A stretch of 64,000 nt of DNA from Scylla paramamosain (Eukaryota > Arthropoda > Malacostraca > Decapoda > Portunidae), in the NCBI RefSeq assembly GCF_035594125.1, contig NC_087155.1, positions 4,334,192 to 4,398,191 on the forward strand, read 5' to 3'. The number at the start of each line of letters is the position of its first letter. Position 1 is the first letter of the stretch. The position numbers and the translations under genes are program-made. Shown piece by piece: positions 50,102 through 64,000 of this stretch. Below the pieces are notes generated by a model that worked only from the letters and a program-made list of their open reading frames with translations, did not search any database and was not told the DNA's origin.

Positions 50102-50109
50102 TATATAAG
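50102..50109 (+). promoter_or_regulatory. TATA-like box in BEL-3 LTR
   Basis: TATATAAG lies about 46 bp into the LTR, at a place expected for the U3 promoter. BEL-1 has the weaker TTTATAAG at the same position. Confidence 0.45.
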
Positions 50110-50474
50110 TGAAATGTTCAATAGTTTTCTACTTGCATGAAAACGTGTAATATGTGTGAGTATCAGTATTTAATGCTATATTAAGCACCGAAGCCGATGC
50201 TCACTTGTTGGTAGTGTGGGGTTAACCTGCTAGTCGCCTTCGGGCATCACTCACGGCCAAGTCGCGCTCAGACAAAGACAGGCAGGATGGTGACCGAGGT
50301 AAATACTTTAATTTTGTAGTAAAAACTGATTGTCATAGTGCTAAGTCAATTGCATGTATTGTTAATGAATATTGTAATATGTTGAAAGTGTTTAATATCA
50401 GTGTATAATGTTATTTTGTAAGAAATTGAGACCGAGAACTTGTTCGCAGTTCTTACGGTCATGCCTACCTCATC

Positions 50475-50480
50475 AATAAA
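50475..50480 (+). terminator. AATAAA polyadenylation signal in BEL-3 LTR
   Basis: ATCAATAAACG is kept in the complete LTR copies, apart from a C/T change after the AATAAA, about 100 bp before the LTR end. It is the likely R-region poly(A) signal. Confidence 0.55.
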
Positions 50481-50913
50481 CGTCAGAGAGAGAACTGCCT
50501 TTCCTCGACCCTACGATGATGGGTGTGATCAGTAAAACAGATCACCTGAGAGCCAATTGATGCCCAGCCGGTGCGGCTACAGTAAGAACTCGGCCTACAA
50601 GCAAGAAATTGGCTCCATGTGAAACCGTAGCAAGAGTGAGTCACAGGACGAGGGGACGCTGACGTAAGCCTAAAGGTTGACCTCTAAGGCCCCGGGGTCA
50701 GCTCTACCCTTGACGACAACCACTCCCTTCTACCCACTGTGCCTCGCCACCATTTTGTAGAACCCATGGTCACAGGCAAGAAAGTATAATATTATGTATG
50801 TGCACTGAATTGAGTAGCCTAAGTGAAAATTACCCACAATTAGCTAGTATTAAGAGTGGTAATTTTAATTGTTCTTTCAGTGTCTCAGTATTGACACAAT
50901 TAATTTGTTAGAT

Positions 50914-53030
50914 ATGTCTGATACTGAGGAAATTAATGCCGTAGATGGCCTTAGGGAAGGTGAGGGTGAGCAAGTGGACAGGGATCAAACTTGTATTGAA
51001 GAAGTTAGTGTCAGGGAGCGAGTACTGACCGACAAAGGAAGAGAATATCAAGTCAGTGTAACCAAAGGAAGAGCAGAGTCCTGTAAGCGTAAATGGAGCA
51101 GTGTTACCAGCAAAATTAAGAAAGGATTAAAAATTGTAATTAGCCCCTTTGAATTAGAGCCCATGTCAAGTGAAGTAATAGAGGCATTTCAGCAGTATTA
51201 TGTGGAATACACAAAGCTGGTGGAACTAGAGCCAGAAAGGTCAGAGGAGCTAAATGAAGAGCTGGAACACAATCAACAAGTTCACCATGAAATATTAGAA
51301 AGTATAGAATGTAAAAGAAACGAGTTAAAGAATGACAGAGGATCAATTTGTTCTAGCAAACGGTCTAGACATTCTAGAGTCTCATCTACTTCATCACGTT
51401 CATCAGCAGCACAAAGAAAGCAAGAAGCAGCAGCAAAGGTAGCCAGACTTAGAAAGGAAATGGAATATCATGATAGTTTAGCAGAGGCAGAAGCAATGTT
51501 CTCAAAGAAAAAGAAAGAGAGAGATTTAGCAGTTGCTAGTGCAGAACTTAATGCTCTTAGCTTAGTTGAAGAAGAAGTAAAAATGCTTCCAGGTAATGAT
51601 GAAAGTGTAGAGAAGCAAAGTTATCTTCAACAATACATAGAGTCACAAAATGAAATGAAAGCACAAGCAATTGTCACAAAGTGACAATGCCATGCCTCAC
51701 AAATATGTTACATTCCATGACCCACAGAAACCTTCTTCTTGCAATAGAGATAATGAATTGATGACAAATGAAGTAGATGGACAAATATTTAGTGAACCTC
51801 AGGTAATAAATCTCAACCCTACAGCTCAAAGTCTTGTACCAAGCTCTCGTAGACACACTCATAATGTCAACATGCCTAATAATGTGAATAATGTGAGACA
51901 GAATCATAAATCCTTTTCCCATCCTGGGGGAACCTTTGCAATCAACATACCTGATCCCAAGTGGAGCCTCCCTCCAATAAAGCCTAACACTTTTGATGGA
52001 GAACCCATGGAATTTCCAAGTTGGTTGAAAAACTTTGAAACTTATGTAGAGTCTAAAACTTCTGTTGGTAAAGAGAGACTTGCCTACTTAGAGAGGTATA
52101 CAACTGGTGAGGCAAAGGATGCCATTAAAATGTTAATGCACTTTAACTCTGATGCTGACTATGTGCAAGCAAAGAAAATTCTTAGTGATAGATTTGGAAA
52201 CAAAAGCATCATAGCTGATGCTTACACAAATAAGTTAATGAATTAGCTACCAATCTCTCCACATAATGGTCCAGCATTAACAGCATTCTCAGATTTTTTG
52301 AAGTGCTGTTTAGCTGCAATGAAACACACTTCTTATTTGTCATTTCTGAATGACCCTAGAGAGCAGAGAAAGGTGCTAGCAAAACTTCCTGAACATGTTG
52401 TTCATGACTGGAGAAAGCAAGCGATGATATATCTTGATACTAACAGTAATAACACTTCTAGTAGCAATGAAGAGCACCACCCACCCTTTGAAATGTTATG
52501 TGAATTTGTCCAGAAAGAAGCAAAAGGAGCAAGCAATCCATTTCTTTCCTGGAATTCAGTAAGTAAGGAAGTAAATGATTGGATCAAAACTCAAACAAGG
52601 GCAACCAATTGGAAACCAAGGGAATCAAACATCATGACAAAGAATAGAGGGAGTAGAACTTTCATGGCTAAATCAATTGAGGAAAAACCAATGTGGTCAT
52701 TCCAAAGTAAAGTAAATGTACAAGCCAACAAACTGTATCCCAAGGACCAGGAAAGGAAAGGACGATTCTGTCACTACTGTACAAAGGATCATGATTTAGA
52801 TGATTGCAAGGAATTTGCCAAACTTGATGGTAATACTAGGTACAAATTTGCTAAAGAAAAACGGTTATGTACAGGGTGTCTAAAAATGGGTCACAAAGGA
52901 AAGGATTGTAGAAGAAGGAAAGTTTGTAAAGTATGTCAGAGATACCATCCCACAGCTCTTCACAATGATGACATGACAAGAACTGAGAGCCAAAGGGTGC
53001 CAGCACAAGCAACTCAGCCTAAAGATGATA
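50914..53030 (+). pseudogene. BEL-3 gag region
   Basis: ATG 50914 starts MSDTEEINAVDG. The first frame runs to 51684, where a 5-bp deletion relative to BEL-1 (at about 51670) shifts the frame. The next frame covers the gag core (FETYVESKTSVG to DAYTNKL) and is closed by TAG in place of Trp at 52243. The rest is open and contains the zinc clusters near 52769-52905. It has only one 11-residue AEAEAMFSKKK unit where BEL-1 has three. TTCTTTCAG at 50872-50880, just before the start, looks like a splice acceptor. Confidence 0.9.
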
Positions 53031-53079
53031 AACCCACAGTAGTAGCAAATAAGGTCAAAGTTACAGAATCAGTGACACA

Positions 53080-56000
53080 TGACATGCACACCATGATAGT
53101 TCCTGTATGGTTACATCATGTTAGTAACGAAGAGAATAAATTTTTAGTGTATGCCCTGCTGGATGAGCAGTCTGATGCTTCATTCATCAAGGAAAGCACT
53201 CTGAATAAATTGGGAGTTAGTGGACCATCAGTGTCACTCAATATCCATACAATAAGTGGAAAACAAATCACTGATTCTATCAAAATTCATGGACTTAAAG
53301 TAAGAGGTTATAACGAAAAAGTGGAAATATCAGTCCCTTCAGCATATTCAACAGAAAACATTTCAGCTGGACGGAGTCAGATACCAAGGCCCGAGACTGC
53401 TTGCGACTGGCCCCACTTAAAGGCAATCTCTGACAAACTAATGAAATATGACCCAAACATTGACATAGGACTTCTCATTGGTCTTGATTGTGCAGAAGCC
53501 ATTATGTCAGAAGAGCAAATAGCAGGTGATAGCAAGAAGCATCCCTATGCCCGTAGGACAGAGCTAGGTTGGGGGATCATTGGTAAAATCTCACCCCATT
53601 CAAGTCCATTGGAGGATACAGTGGTAGTCTACAGAACAGTGACACAAGAAGTAGAAATCAATGAAGAAAAGAGGGTTAATTTCTTAGTGGTTCCTACTAA
53701 AACCAAAGAGATGATTAATCCTTCTCAAGTGAGAGATATGTTTGAACTTGACTTCAGTGATAGAAAGTCAGCTGACACTCCATTATCATATGAAGATAAA
53801 AGGTTTATGAGTAAGATGAAAGAAGGAGTACATCAGCTGAAGGATGGCCATTATGAGTTGCCCCTTCCTCTTAAAGATGATAACGTCAAGCTTCCAAACA
53901 ACAAACTATTAGCAGAGCAGAGACTCAAGAAGTTAAGAGCTAAACTTGAGAAGGATAATCAACACAAAGGTGATTACAAAGTGTTCATGGATGATATGAT
54001 TACAAAAGGTTATGCAGAGGTTGTACCGACAAAGGATTTAGTTAGGAATGATGGTAAGGTCTGGTACATTCCACATCATGGAGTCTATCATCCGAGAAAG
54101 CCAAAGAAGTTAAGAGTTGTATTTGACTGTAGTGCAAACTACAGGAACCAGTCATTAAACAGTCACCTGTTACAAGGCTCAGACCTTACCAACAAACTTA
54201 TTGGAGTGTTGTGTAGGTTTAGGCAAGAAAGCATTGCACTTGTATGTGATATAGAAGCAATGTACCATCAAGTGAAGGTCAACCCAGAACACAGAGACAT
54301 GTTAAGATTCCTTTGGTGGGAAAATGGTGACCTTAATAATAAGATAGCTGAATACAGGATGACAGCTCACCTGTTTGGAGCTACTTCATCTCCAAGTGTA
54401 GCCAACTTTGCTCTTAAGAAAGTTGCAGATGACTACGGGTGTGGATCTGATGCAGCCAAGTTTGTAAGAAACAACTTTTATGTTGATGATGGTTTGAAGT
54501 CAGTAGCTACAATGGATGAAGCTGTCACTCTTATTCAGCAGAGCAAAGAATTATGTTACAAGGGAGGTTTTAACCTTCATAAGTTCTTGTCAAACAACAA
54601 AGATGTATTAGCTGCAATTTCTCCTCATGAGAGAGCAGATGGAATTAAAAGTTTGGATTTTAGTAAGAATGAAGACACACTGCCTATAGAAAGAACTTTG
54701 GGAGTTGAGTGGTGCATAGAATCTGACACATTTCAATTTAGAATAAAGCTGAAAGACAAGCCACTCACCAGGAGAGGCATTCTGTCAACAGTGAGCTCTA
54801 TATATGATCCATTAGGTCTAGTGTCACCTCTCATACTGACTGGAAAGCAAATTTTACAAGAATTATGTAAGAATGCAGTTGATTGGGATGATGAGGTGCC
54901 AGATTATGTCAAACCTAAATGGATAAAATGGAAGGATGAGCTGCACAAACTAGATCAGTTAAAGGTACCTAGATGCTACAAACCTGATGACTTTGGGGAA
55001 GTAGAAAAGGTTGAACTCCATCACTTTTCAGATGCCTGTCAAGAGGGATATGGCCAGTGCTCATATATTAGATTAATTAGCAAGACTGGCCAACTTCATT
55101 GTGCATTAGTAATGGCAAAGTCACGTGTCACACCTCTAAAAAACCATAACAATTCCCAGACTAGAACTAGCAGCAGCAGTGGTGTCAGTTAGAATCCATA
55201 AACTCTTGAAGGGAGAACTTGAGTATAATAATGTGGAAGAAGTATTTTGGACAGACAGCAAAGTAGTCCTTGGTTACATTGCAAATGAAGCAAAGAGATT
55301 CCATGTATATGTTGCAAATAGAGTAGAAACAATAAGAGATCACACTTCACCAGATCAGTGGAAATTTGTAGAGACGCAGTATAACCCAGCAGATCATGCA
55401 TCTAGAGGCATGACAGCAGATGAATTGTGTAATAGCAAGATCTGGTGGAATGGCCCAGAATTCCTTTGGCAACATAGCAAAATGGATAGCCATTCCCAGT
55501 ACAAGGTCATAAATGAGAATGATCCAGAAGTGAAGAAAGTTGTATGCCATGCTGTAGGTACACAACAGCCCACAGATATACTAGAAAGACTTGAGTATTT
55601 TTCTGATTGGTTTAAAGCAAAGAGGGCAGTTGCTGTATGCCTCAAGCTTCTGAACAGCTTCAGAGGAAAAGGTGATGGCACTACTAAAGTAAAGGGAAAC
55701 ACATATAAGCCAGTAAATGTAGCAGAAGTGTCAGAAGCTGAAAATGTAATTATAAAACAACTGCAAGCAAAGGCATTCCAGAAGGAAATAAATGTACTGA
55801 AATCATCTGCTAACCATAATTCTTTAATTAAAGGAGACAATGGCAAGGGAACAAAGGTGATAGACAAGACTAGTTCCCTCTATAAGTTAGATCCCTTCAT
55901 TGACAAAAATGGTATCATGAGAGTAGGAGGAAGATTGAGGCTTTCTAATTTGACAGATGAATCCAAACATCCAGTCATCCTCCCCAAAACATCTCACATA

Positions 56001-57180
56001 ACCCAGCTGATAATATGCCACCATCACAAAAGGACAAATCATCAAGGCAGGGGCATAACTTTAAATGAAATCAGGTCATGTGGATACTGGATAGTAGGAG
56101 GATCATCCCTAGTATCAAGGCACATTTCAAAGTGCATTATCTGTCGTAAAGTTAGAAGTACAACACAGGGACAGAAGATGGCAGACCTGCCTATTGACAG
56201 ACTAGAACCATCACCTCCTTTTTACATACTCAGCAGTAGATTTCTTTGGCCCTTTCTATGTCAAAGAGGGGCGTAAAGAGATTAAAAGGTATGGAGTGCT
56301 CTTTACTTGCATGGCATGTAGAGCTGTGCACATAGAGACAGCCAACAGCACGGATACAAGTTCCTTCCTAAGTGCATACCGTCGCTTTGTAGGACGAAGA
56401 GGGCCCGTAAGACAGTTGAGATGTGACCAAGGAACTAACTTTGTAGGAGCCAAATCAGAGTATGAGAAATGCTTAAAAGAATTAAATAACAATAAAGTCA
56501 GACAAGAACTCGTGAAAGATCAGTGTGACTGGATTGCTTTTAACATGAATGTACCCAATTCCAGTCACATGGGAGGTGTTTGGGAGAGGCAGATACGCAC
56601 AGTGAGAAATGTACTCTCTGTGTTGCTTGATCAGCATGGTACCCAGTTAGATGACCAAGATCTGAGAACCTTCCTAGTTGAAGCAGAAAATATAGTTAAT
56701 GGTCATCCCCTAACTGTGGACCATCTTAACTCCCCAGAAAGTCTTACACCGTTGACACCCAGTAATTTGTTAACTATGAAAACAAAGGTAGTACTGCCTC
56801 CTCCAAGCATTTTCATTAAGAAGGACCTGTACTGCATAAAGAGATGGCGCAGAGCACAATACCTGGCCAAGCATTTCTGGTCCAGGTGGAAAAAGGAGTA
56901 TGTGCAATTCCTACAGCTTAGAAATAAGTGGACAACACCAAAGCGGAATCTCAGTGTAAATGACATAGTTATCATCAAAGATCAGAATTTAGCAAGGAAC
57001 CAGTGGAAACTGGGAAGAGTAACAGAAGTATCTCCTGATCATGATGGCCTAGTAAGAAAGGTTAAGGTCCTGGTTTCAGACTGTAATCTCGACAACCAGG
57101 GAAGACACATAAAGGCAAACAGGACCATCATAGAGAGGCCAGTACATAGTCTAGTATTGCTGTTAGAAGGTAATGCATAA
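53080..57180 (+). pseudogene. BEL-3 pol: protease, reverse transcriptase, RNase H, integrase
   Basis: The best preserved pol here. Protease LLDEQSDASF lies near 53157, reverse-transcriptase FYVDDGL near 54477, RNase H FWTDSKVVLG near 55245, integrase zinc finger near 56010 and the integrase D-D core near 56236 and 56424. Only two breaks are seen: one extra A in an A-run near 55140 and one extra T in a T-run near 56221. Both are single-base homopolymer changes and could be sequencing errors rather than mutations. The stop at 57178 is followed by about 125 bp to the LTR. Confidence 0.93.
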
Positions 57181-57290
57181 TAATAGACCGGAGCATCCCC
57201 GCCAATTAGCCAATGTAACAAAACATATTATGTGCTAATCCTAGTTTTAAGGTACATACTAATCTTAATTTAAGGTAAATTGTTACACAA

Positions 57291-57303
57291 TTTAGGGGAG
57301 CCA
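57291..57303 (+). promoter_or_regulatory. polypurine tract of BEL-3
   Basis: TTTAGGGGAGCCA lies immediately before the 3' LTR; the purine core AGGGGAG is conserved in the other copies. It would prime plus-strand DNA synthesis. Confidence 0.6.
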
Positions 57304-57305
57304 TG

Positions 57306-57800
57306 TTACTGTGTGTAAAGCGTATGTACCTCATGTGATTATTCCTCGGCATATATAAGTGAAATGTTCAATAGTTTTCTATTTGCATGAAAACGTGTAA
57401 TATGTGTGAGTATCAGTATTTAATGCTATATTAAGCACCGAAGCCGATGCTCACTTGTTGGTAGTGTGGGGTTAACCTGCTAGTCGCCTTGGGGCATCAC
57501 TCACGGCCAAGTCGCGCTCAGACAAAGACGGGCAGGATGGTGACCGAGGTGAATACTTTAATTTTGTAGTAAAAACTGATTGTCATAGTGCTAAGTCAAT
57601 TGCATGTATTGTTAATGAATATTGTAATATGTTGAAAGTGTTTAATATCAGTGTATAATGTTATTTTGTAAGAAATTGAGACCGAGAACTTGTTCGCAGT
57701 TCTTACGGTCATGCCTACCTCATCAATAAACGTCAGAGAGAGAACTGCCTTTCCTCGACCCTACGATGATGGGTGTGATCAGTAAAACAGATCACCTGAG
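57306..57800 (+). repeat. BEL-3 3' LTR, last 31 bp missing
   Basis: It matches the 5' LTR up to GATCACCTGAG, then jumps to BEL-2 gag sequence. The loss of the LTR end would prevent this copy from being a substrate for ordinary integration. Confidence 0.92.
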
Positions 57801-58410
57801 ATCTTTGCAAACATTGCCTGGTCTCTAGCTAACCTAACTTCTGCCTCTGCTAAACTATCATGATATTCCATTTCCTTTCTAAGTCTGGCTACCTTTGCTG
57901 CTACTTCTTGCTTTCTTTGTGCTGATGAACGTGATGAAGTAGATGAGACTCTAGAATGTCTAGACCGTTTGCTAGAACAAATTGATCCTCTGTCATTCTT
58001 TAACTCGTTTCTTTTACATTCTATACTTTCTAATATTTCATGGTGAACTTGTTGTGTTCCAGCTCTTCATTTAGCTCCTCTGACCTTTCTGGCTCTAGTT
58101 CCACCAGCTTTGTGTATTCCACATAATACTGCTGAAATGCCTCTATTACTTCACTTGACATGGGCTCTAATTCAAAGGGGCTAATTACAATTTTTAATCC
58201 TTTCTTAATTTTGCTGGTAACACTGCTCCATTTACGCTTACAGGACTCTGCTCTTCCTTTGGTTACACTGACTTGATATTCTCTTCCTTTATCGGTTGGC
58301 ACTCGCTCCCTGACACTAACTTCTTCAATACAAGTTTGATCCCTGTCCACTTGCTCACCCTCACCTTCCCTAAGGCCATCTACGGCATTAATTTCCTCAG
58401 TATCAGACAT
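57801..58410 (-). pseudogene. BEL-2 gag, 5' part
   Basis: Minus-strand gag N-terminus from ATG at 58410 (MSDTEEINAVDG) to the BEL-3 junction. The frame breaks near 58045 (deletion within the LEHNQQVHHE segment relative to BEL-3), then continues to the Ser-rich and AEAEVRLARDQ segments. Compared with BEL-3 it stops at the point matching about 51508, so about 695 bp of gag between here and 50054 are absent. Confidence 0.88.
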
Positions 58411-58743
58411 ATCTAACAACTTAATTGTGTCAATACTGAGACACTGAAAGAGCAATTTAAAATTACCACTCTTAATATTAGCTAATTGTGGGTAATTTTC
58501 ACTTAGGCTACTCAATTCAGTGCACATACATACTATTATACTTTCTTGCCTGTGACCATGGGTTCTACAAAATGGTGGCGAGGCACAGTGGGTAGAAGGG
58601 AGTGGTTGTCGTCAAGGGTAGAGCTGACCCTGGGGCCTCAGAGGTCAACCTTTAGGCTTATGTCAGCGTCCCCTCGTCCTGTGACTCACTCTTGCTACGG
58701 TTTCACATGGAGCCAATTTCTTGCTTGTAGGTCGAGTTCTTAC

Positions 58744-59269
58744 TGTAGCCTCACCGGCTGGGCATCAATTGGCTCTCAGGTGATCTGTTTTACTGATCAC
58801 ACCCATCATCGTAGGGTCGAGGAAAGGCAGTTCTCTCTCTGACGTTTATTGATGAGGTAGGCATGACCGTAAGAACTGCGAACAAGTTCTCGGTCTCAAT
58901 TTCTTACAAAATAACATTATACACTGATATTAAACACTTTCAACATATTACAATATTCATTAACAATACATGCAATTGACTTAGCACTATGACAATCAGT
59001 TTTAACTACAAAATTAAAGTATTTACCTCGGTCACCATCCTGCCCGTCTTTGTCTGAGCGCGACTTGGCCGTGAGTGATGCCTGCAGGCGACTAGCAGGT
59101 TAACCCCACACTACTAACAAGTGAGCATCGGCTTCGGTGCTTAATATAGCATTAAATACTGATACTTACACATATTACTCGTTTTCATGCAAATAGAAAA
59201 CTATTGAACATTTCACTTATAAATGATGAGGAATAATGACATGAGGTACATACGCTTTACATACAGTAA
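58744..59269 (-). repeat. BEL-2 5' LTR
   Basis: 526 bp, plus-strand TGTAGCCTCACCGG to CATACAGTAA, paired with 44438-44963 by shared private bases. Confidence 0.92.
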
Positions 59270-59270
59270 A

Positions 59271-62070
<2,800 letters not shown>

Positions 62071-62324
62071 TGTGGCCACACCAGCTGGGCATCAATTGGC
62101 TCTCAGGTGATCTGTTTTACTGATCACACCAATCATCGTAGGGTTGAGGAAAGGCAGTTCTCTCTCTTTGACATTTATTGATGAGGTAGGCATGACTGTA
62201 AGGACTGAGAACACTGATACTTACACACATTACACGTTTTCATGCAAATAGAAAACTATTGAACATTTCACTTATGATTACTGAGGAACAATGACATGAG
62301 GTACATACGCTTTACATACAGTAA
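62071..62324 (-). repeat. BEL-4 3' LTR with about 270-bp internal deletion
   Basis: Both LTR edges are present (TGTGGCCACACCAGC and CATACAGTAA), but sequence jumps from GGACTGAGAAC to ACTGATACTTACAC. This omits the middle of the LTR including the segment around AAAACTGATTGTCATAG. Confidence 0.9.
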
Positions 62325-62449
62325 CATGGCTCCCCTAAATTGCGTAACAATTTACCTTAAATTAACATTAGTATGTACCTTAAAACTAGGATTAGCACAT
62401 AATATGTTTTGTTACACTGGCTCCTTGGCAGGGATGCCCCGGTCTATTA

Positions 62450-64000
62450 TTATGCATTACCTTCTAACAGCAATACTAGACTATGTATTGGCCTCTCTAT
62501 GATGGTCCTGTTTGCCTTTGTGCGTCTTCCCTGGTTGTTGAGATTACAGTCTGACACCAGGACCTTAACCTTTCTTACTAGGCCATCATGATCAGGAGAT
62601 ACTTCTGTTACTCTTCCCAGTTTCTATTGGTTCCTTGCTACATTCTGATCCTTGATGATAACTATGTCATTTACACTGAGATTCCGCTTTGGTGTTGTCC
62701 ACTTATTTATAAGTTGTAGGAATTGCACATACTCCTTTTTCCACCTGGATCAGAACTGGTTTGCTAGGTATTGTGCTTTGCACCATCTCTTTATGCAGTA
62801 CAGGTCCTTAATGAAAATGCTTGGAGGAGGCAGTACTACCTTTGTTTTCATAGTTAACAAATTACTGGGTGCCAATGGTGTAGGACTTTCTGGGGAGTTA
62901 AGATGGTCCACAGTTAGAGGACGACCATTAACTATATTTTCAGCTTCAACTAAGAAGTTTCTCAGATCTTGGTCATCTAACTGGGTACCATGCTGATCAA
63001 GTAACACAGAGAGTACATTTCTCACTGTGCATATCTGCCTCTTCCAAACACCTCCCATGTGACTGGAATTGGGTACATCCATGTTAAATACAATCCAGTC
63101 ACACTGATCTTTCATGAGTTCTTGTCTGACTTTATTGTTATTTAGTTCTTTCAAGCATTTCTCATACTCTGATTTGGCTCCTACAAAGTTAGTTCCTTGG
63201 TCACATCTCAACTGTCTTACAGGCCCTCTTCTTCCTACAAAGCGACGGTATGCACTTAGGAAGGAACTTGTATCCATGCTGTTGGCTGTCTCTATGTGCA
63301 CAGCTCTACATGCCATGCAAGTAAAGAGCACTCCATATCTTTTAAGCTCTTTACGCCCCTCTTTGACATAGAAAGGGCCATTTGACATAGAAAGGGCCAA
63401 AGAAATCTACTGCTGAGTATGTAAAAGGAGGTGATGATTCTAATCTGTCAATAGGCAGGTCTGCCATCTTCTGTCCCTGTGTTGTACTTCTAACTTTACG
63501 ACAGATAATGCACTTTGAAATGTGCCTTGATACTAGAGATGATCCTCCTACTATCCAGTATCCACATGACCTGATTTCATTTAAAGTTATGCCCCTGCCT
63601 TGATGATTTGTTCTTTTGTGGTGGTGGCATATTATCATCTGGGTTATGTGTGATGTTTTGGGAAGGATGACTGGATGTTTGGATTCATCTGTCAGATTAG
63701 AAAGCCTCAATCTTCCTCCTACTCTCATGATACCATTTTTGTCAATGAAGGGATCTAACTTATAGAGGGAACTGGTCTTGTCTATCACTTTTGTTCCCTT
63801 GCCATTGTCCCCTTTAATTAAAGAATTATGGTTAGCAGATAATTTCAGTATATTTATCTCTCTTTGGAATGCTTTTGCTTGCAGTTGTTTTATAATTTCA
63901 TTTTCAGCTTCTGACACTTCTGCTACATTTACTGGCTCATATGTGTCTCCCTTTACTTTAGTAGTGCCATCACCTTTTCCTCTGAAACTGTTCAGAAGCT
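62450..64000 (-). pseudogene. BEL-4 pol, integrase end (partial)
   Basis: The minus-strand frame shows the integrase finger (ICHHHKRTNHQG near 63590-63625), AVDFFGPF (near 63395-63420), RCDQGTNFVG (near 63185-63215) and the C-terminal IVIIKDQN-like segment. Lesions: a direct duplication of GACATAGAAAGGGCCA (63365-63400) that shifts the frame inside the catalytic core, a TGA replacing Trp at 62750, and a codon deletion near 62808. The 5' part lies outside the window. Confidence 0.9.

Larger units (their letters stand above)
50056..50581 (+). repeat. BEL-3 5' LTR
   Basis: 526 bp from TTACTGTGTGTAAAGCG to GTGCGGCTACA. Preceding TG bases may belong to the LTR (giving TGT...ACA ends). The primer-binding site after it is not obvious from sequence. 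Confidence 0.92.
50056..57800 (+). mobile_element. BEL-3: youngest BEL/Pao copy, inserted in BEL-2
   Basis: Plus-strand element with a complete 5' LTR and a 3' LTR lacking its last 31 bp. By eye the LTRs differ at 4 of about 495 shared positions (0.8%). Gag and pol are near-complete with only small lesions. Its left junction falls cleanly in the BEL-2 gag. Its right junction lies within a deletion that also removed BEL-2 sequence. Confidence 0.93.
62071..64000 (-). mobile_element. BEL-4: BEL/Pao copy running off the window
   Basis: Minus-strand element beginning with a shortened 3' LTR next to the satellite and continuing through integrase sequence to the window edge. The family matches BEL-1 to BEL-3. 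Confidence 0.92.

Overview
This is eukaryotic, intron-scale DNA with almost no host coding sequence. The base is AT-rich and unusually full of long pure dinucleotide repeats, (AT)n, (AC)n and (AG)n, many over 80 bp. These are mixed with (TTTA)n, hAT, Tigger and Harbinger-type DNA transposons, APE-type LINEs and BEL/Pao LTR retrotransposons. That mix, with degenerate TTAGG-like sequence near 19.4 kb, fits an arthropod and most resembles a decapod crustacean. No rRNA, mitochondrial or single-copy marker fixes the species.

Layout. 1-3.4 kb holds the only plausible host gene: a candidate 39-bp microexon and a 3' exon encoding a lysine/serine-rich protein with one C-terminal C2H2 finger. 3.4-5.2 kb is a 5'-truncated LINE (family A). 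7.2-7.4 kb is a small hAT element with an 8-bp target duplication. 8.5-15 kb carries two internally deleted Tigger elements, a (CT)n-stem-(GA)n palindrome, a LINE C-terminal scrap and a 354-bp tandem duplication. 15.6-18.9 kb has a second palindrome and a longer minus-strand LINE-A copy with a 9-bp target duplication. 19.4-20.2 kb is simple and minisatellite DNA.

20.9-30 kb is a block of three hAT elements: hAT-3 20946-23080, hAT-2 23099-27921 and hAT-4 28048-29864. Each has matching inverted ends and an 8-bp target duplication, perfect for hAT-3 and hAT-4 and 6/8 for hAT-2. hAT-2 was itself hit by an RTE-like LINE with a 16-bp duplication. 30.5-31.0 kb is a Harbinger/ISL2EU-like transposase fragment. 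31.0-35.3 kb is a nearly full-length CR1-like LINE with a PHD-finger ORF1 and an ORF2.

35.3-64 kb is dominated by one BEL/Pao family in four copies. BEL-1 (35306-43141, plus) has LTRs differing at about 4%. BEL-2 (44438-59269, minus) has LTRs differing at about 1.7% and sits in an (AT)n inside a ~90-bp satellite array. BEL-3 (50056-57800, plus) has LTRs differing at about 0.8% and sits inside the gag of BEL-2 in opposite orientation, with a deletion at one junction. BEL-4 (62071 to the window edge, minus) lies in the same satellite. LTR divergence gives the same age order as the nesting.

Every element coding region shows frameshifts, stops or deletions, so none is intact as read. I found no RNA gene, CRISPR or operon-like system. 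The most notable structures are the nested BEL pair in a satellite whose units repeatedly grow microsatellites at one position, the complementary Tigger deletion derivatives, the tightly packed hAT insertions, and long hairpin or alternating purine-pyrimidine tracts.
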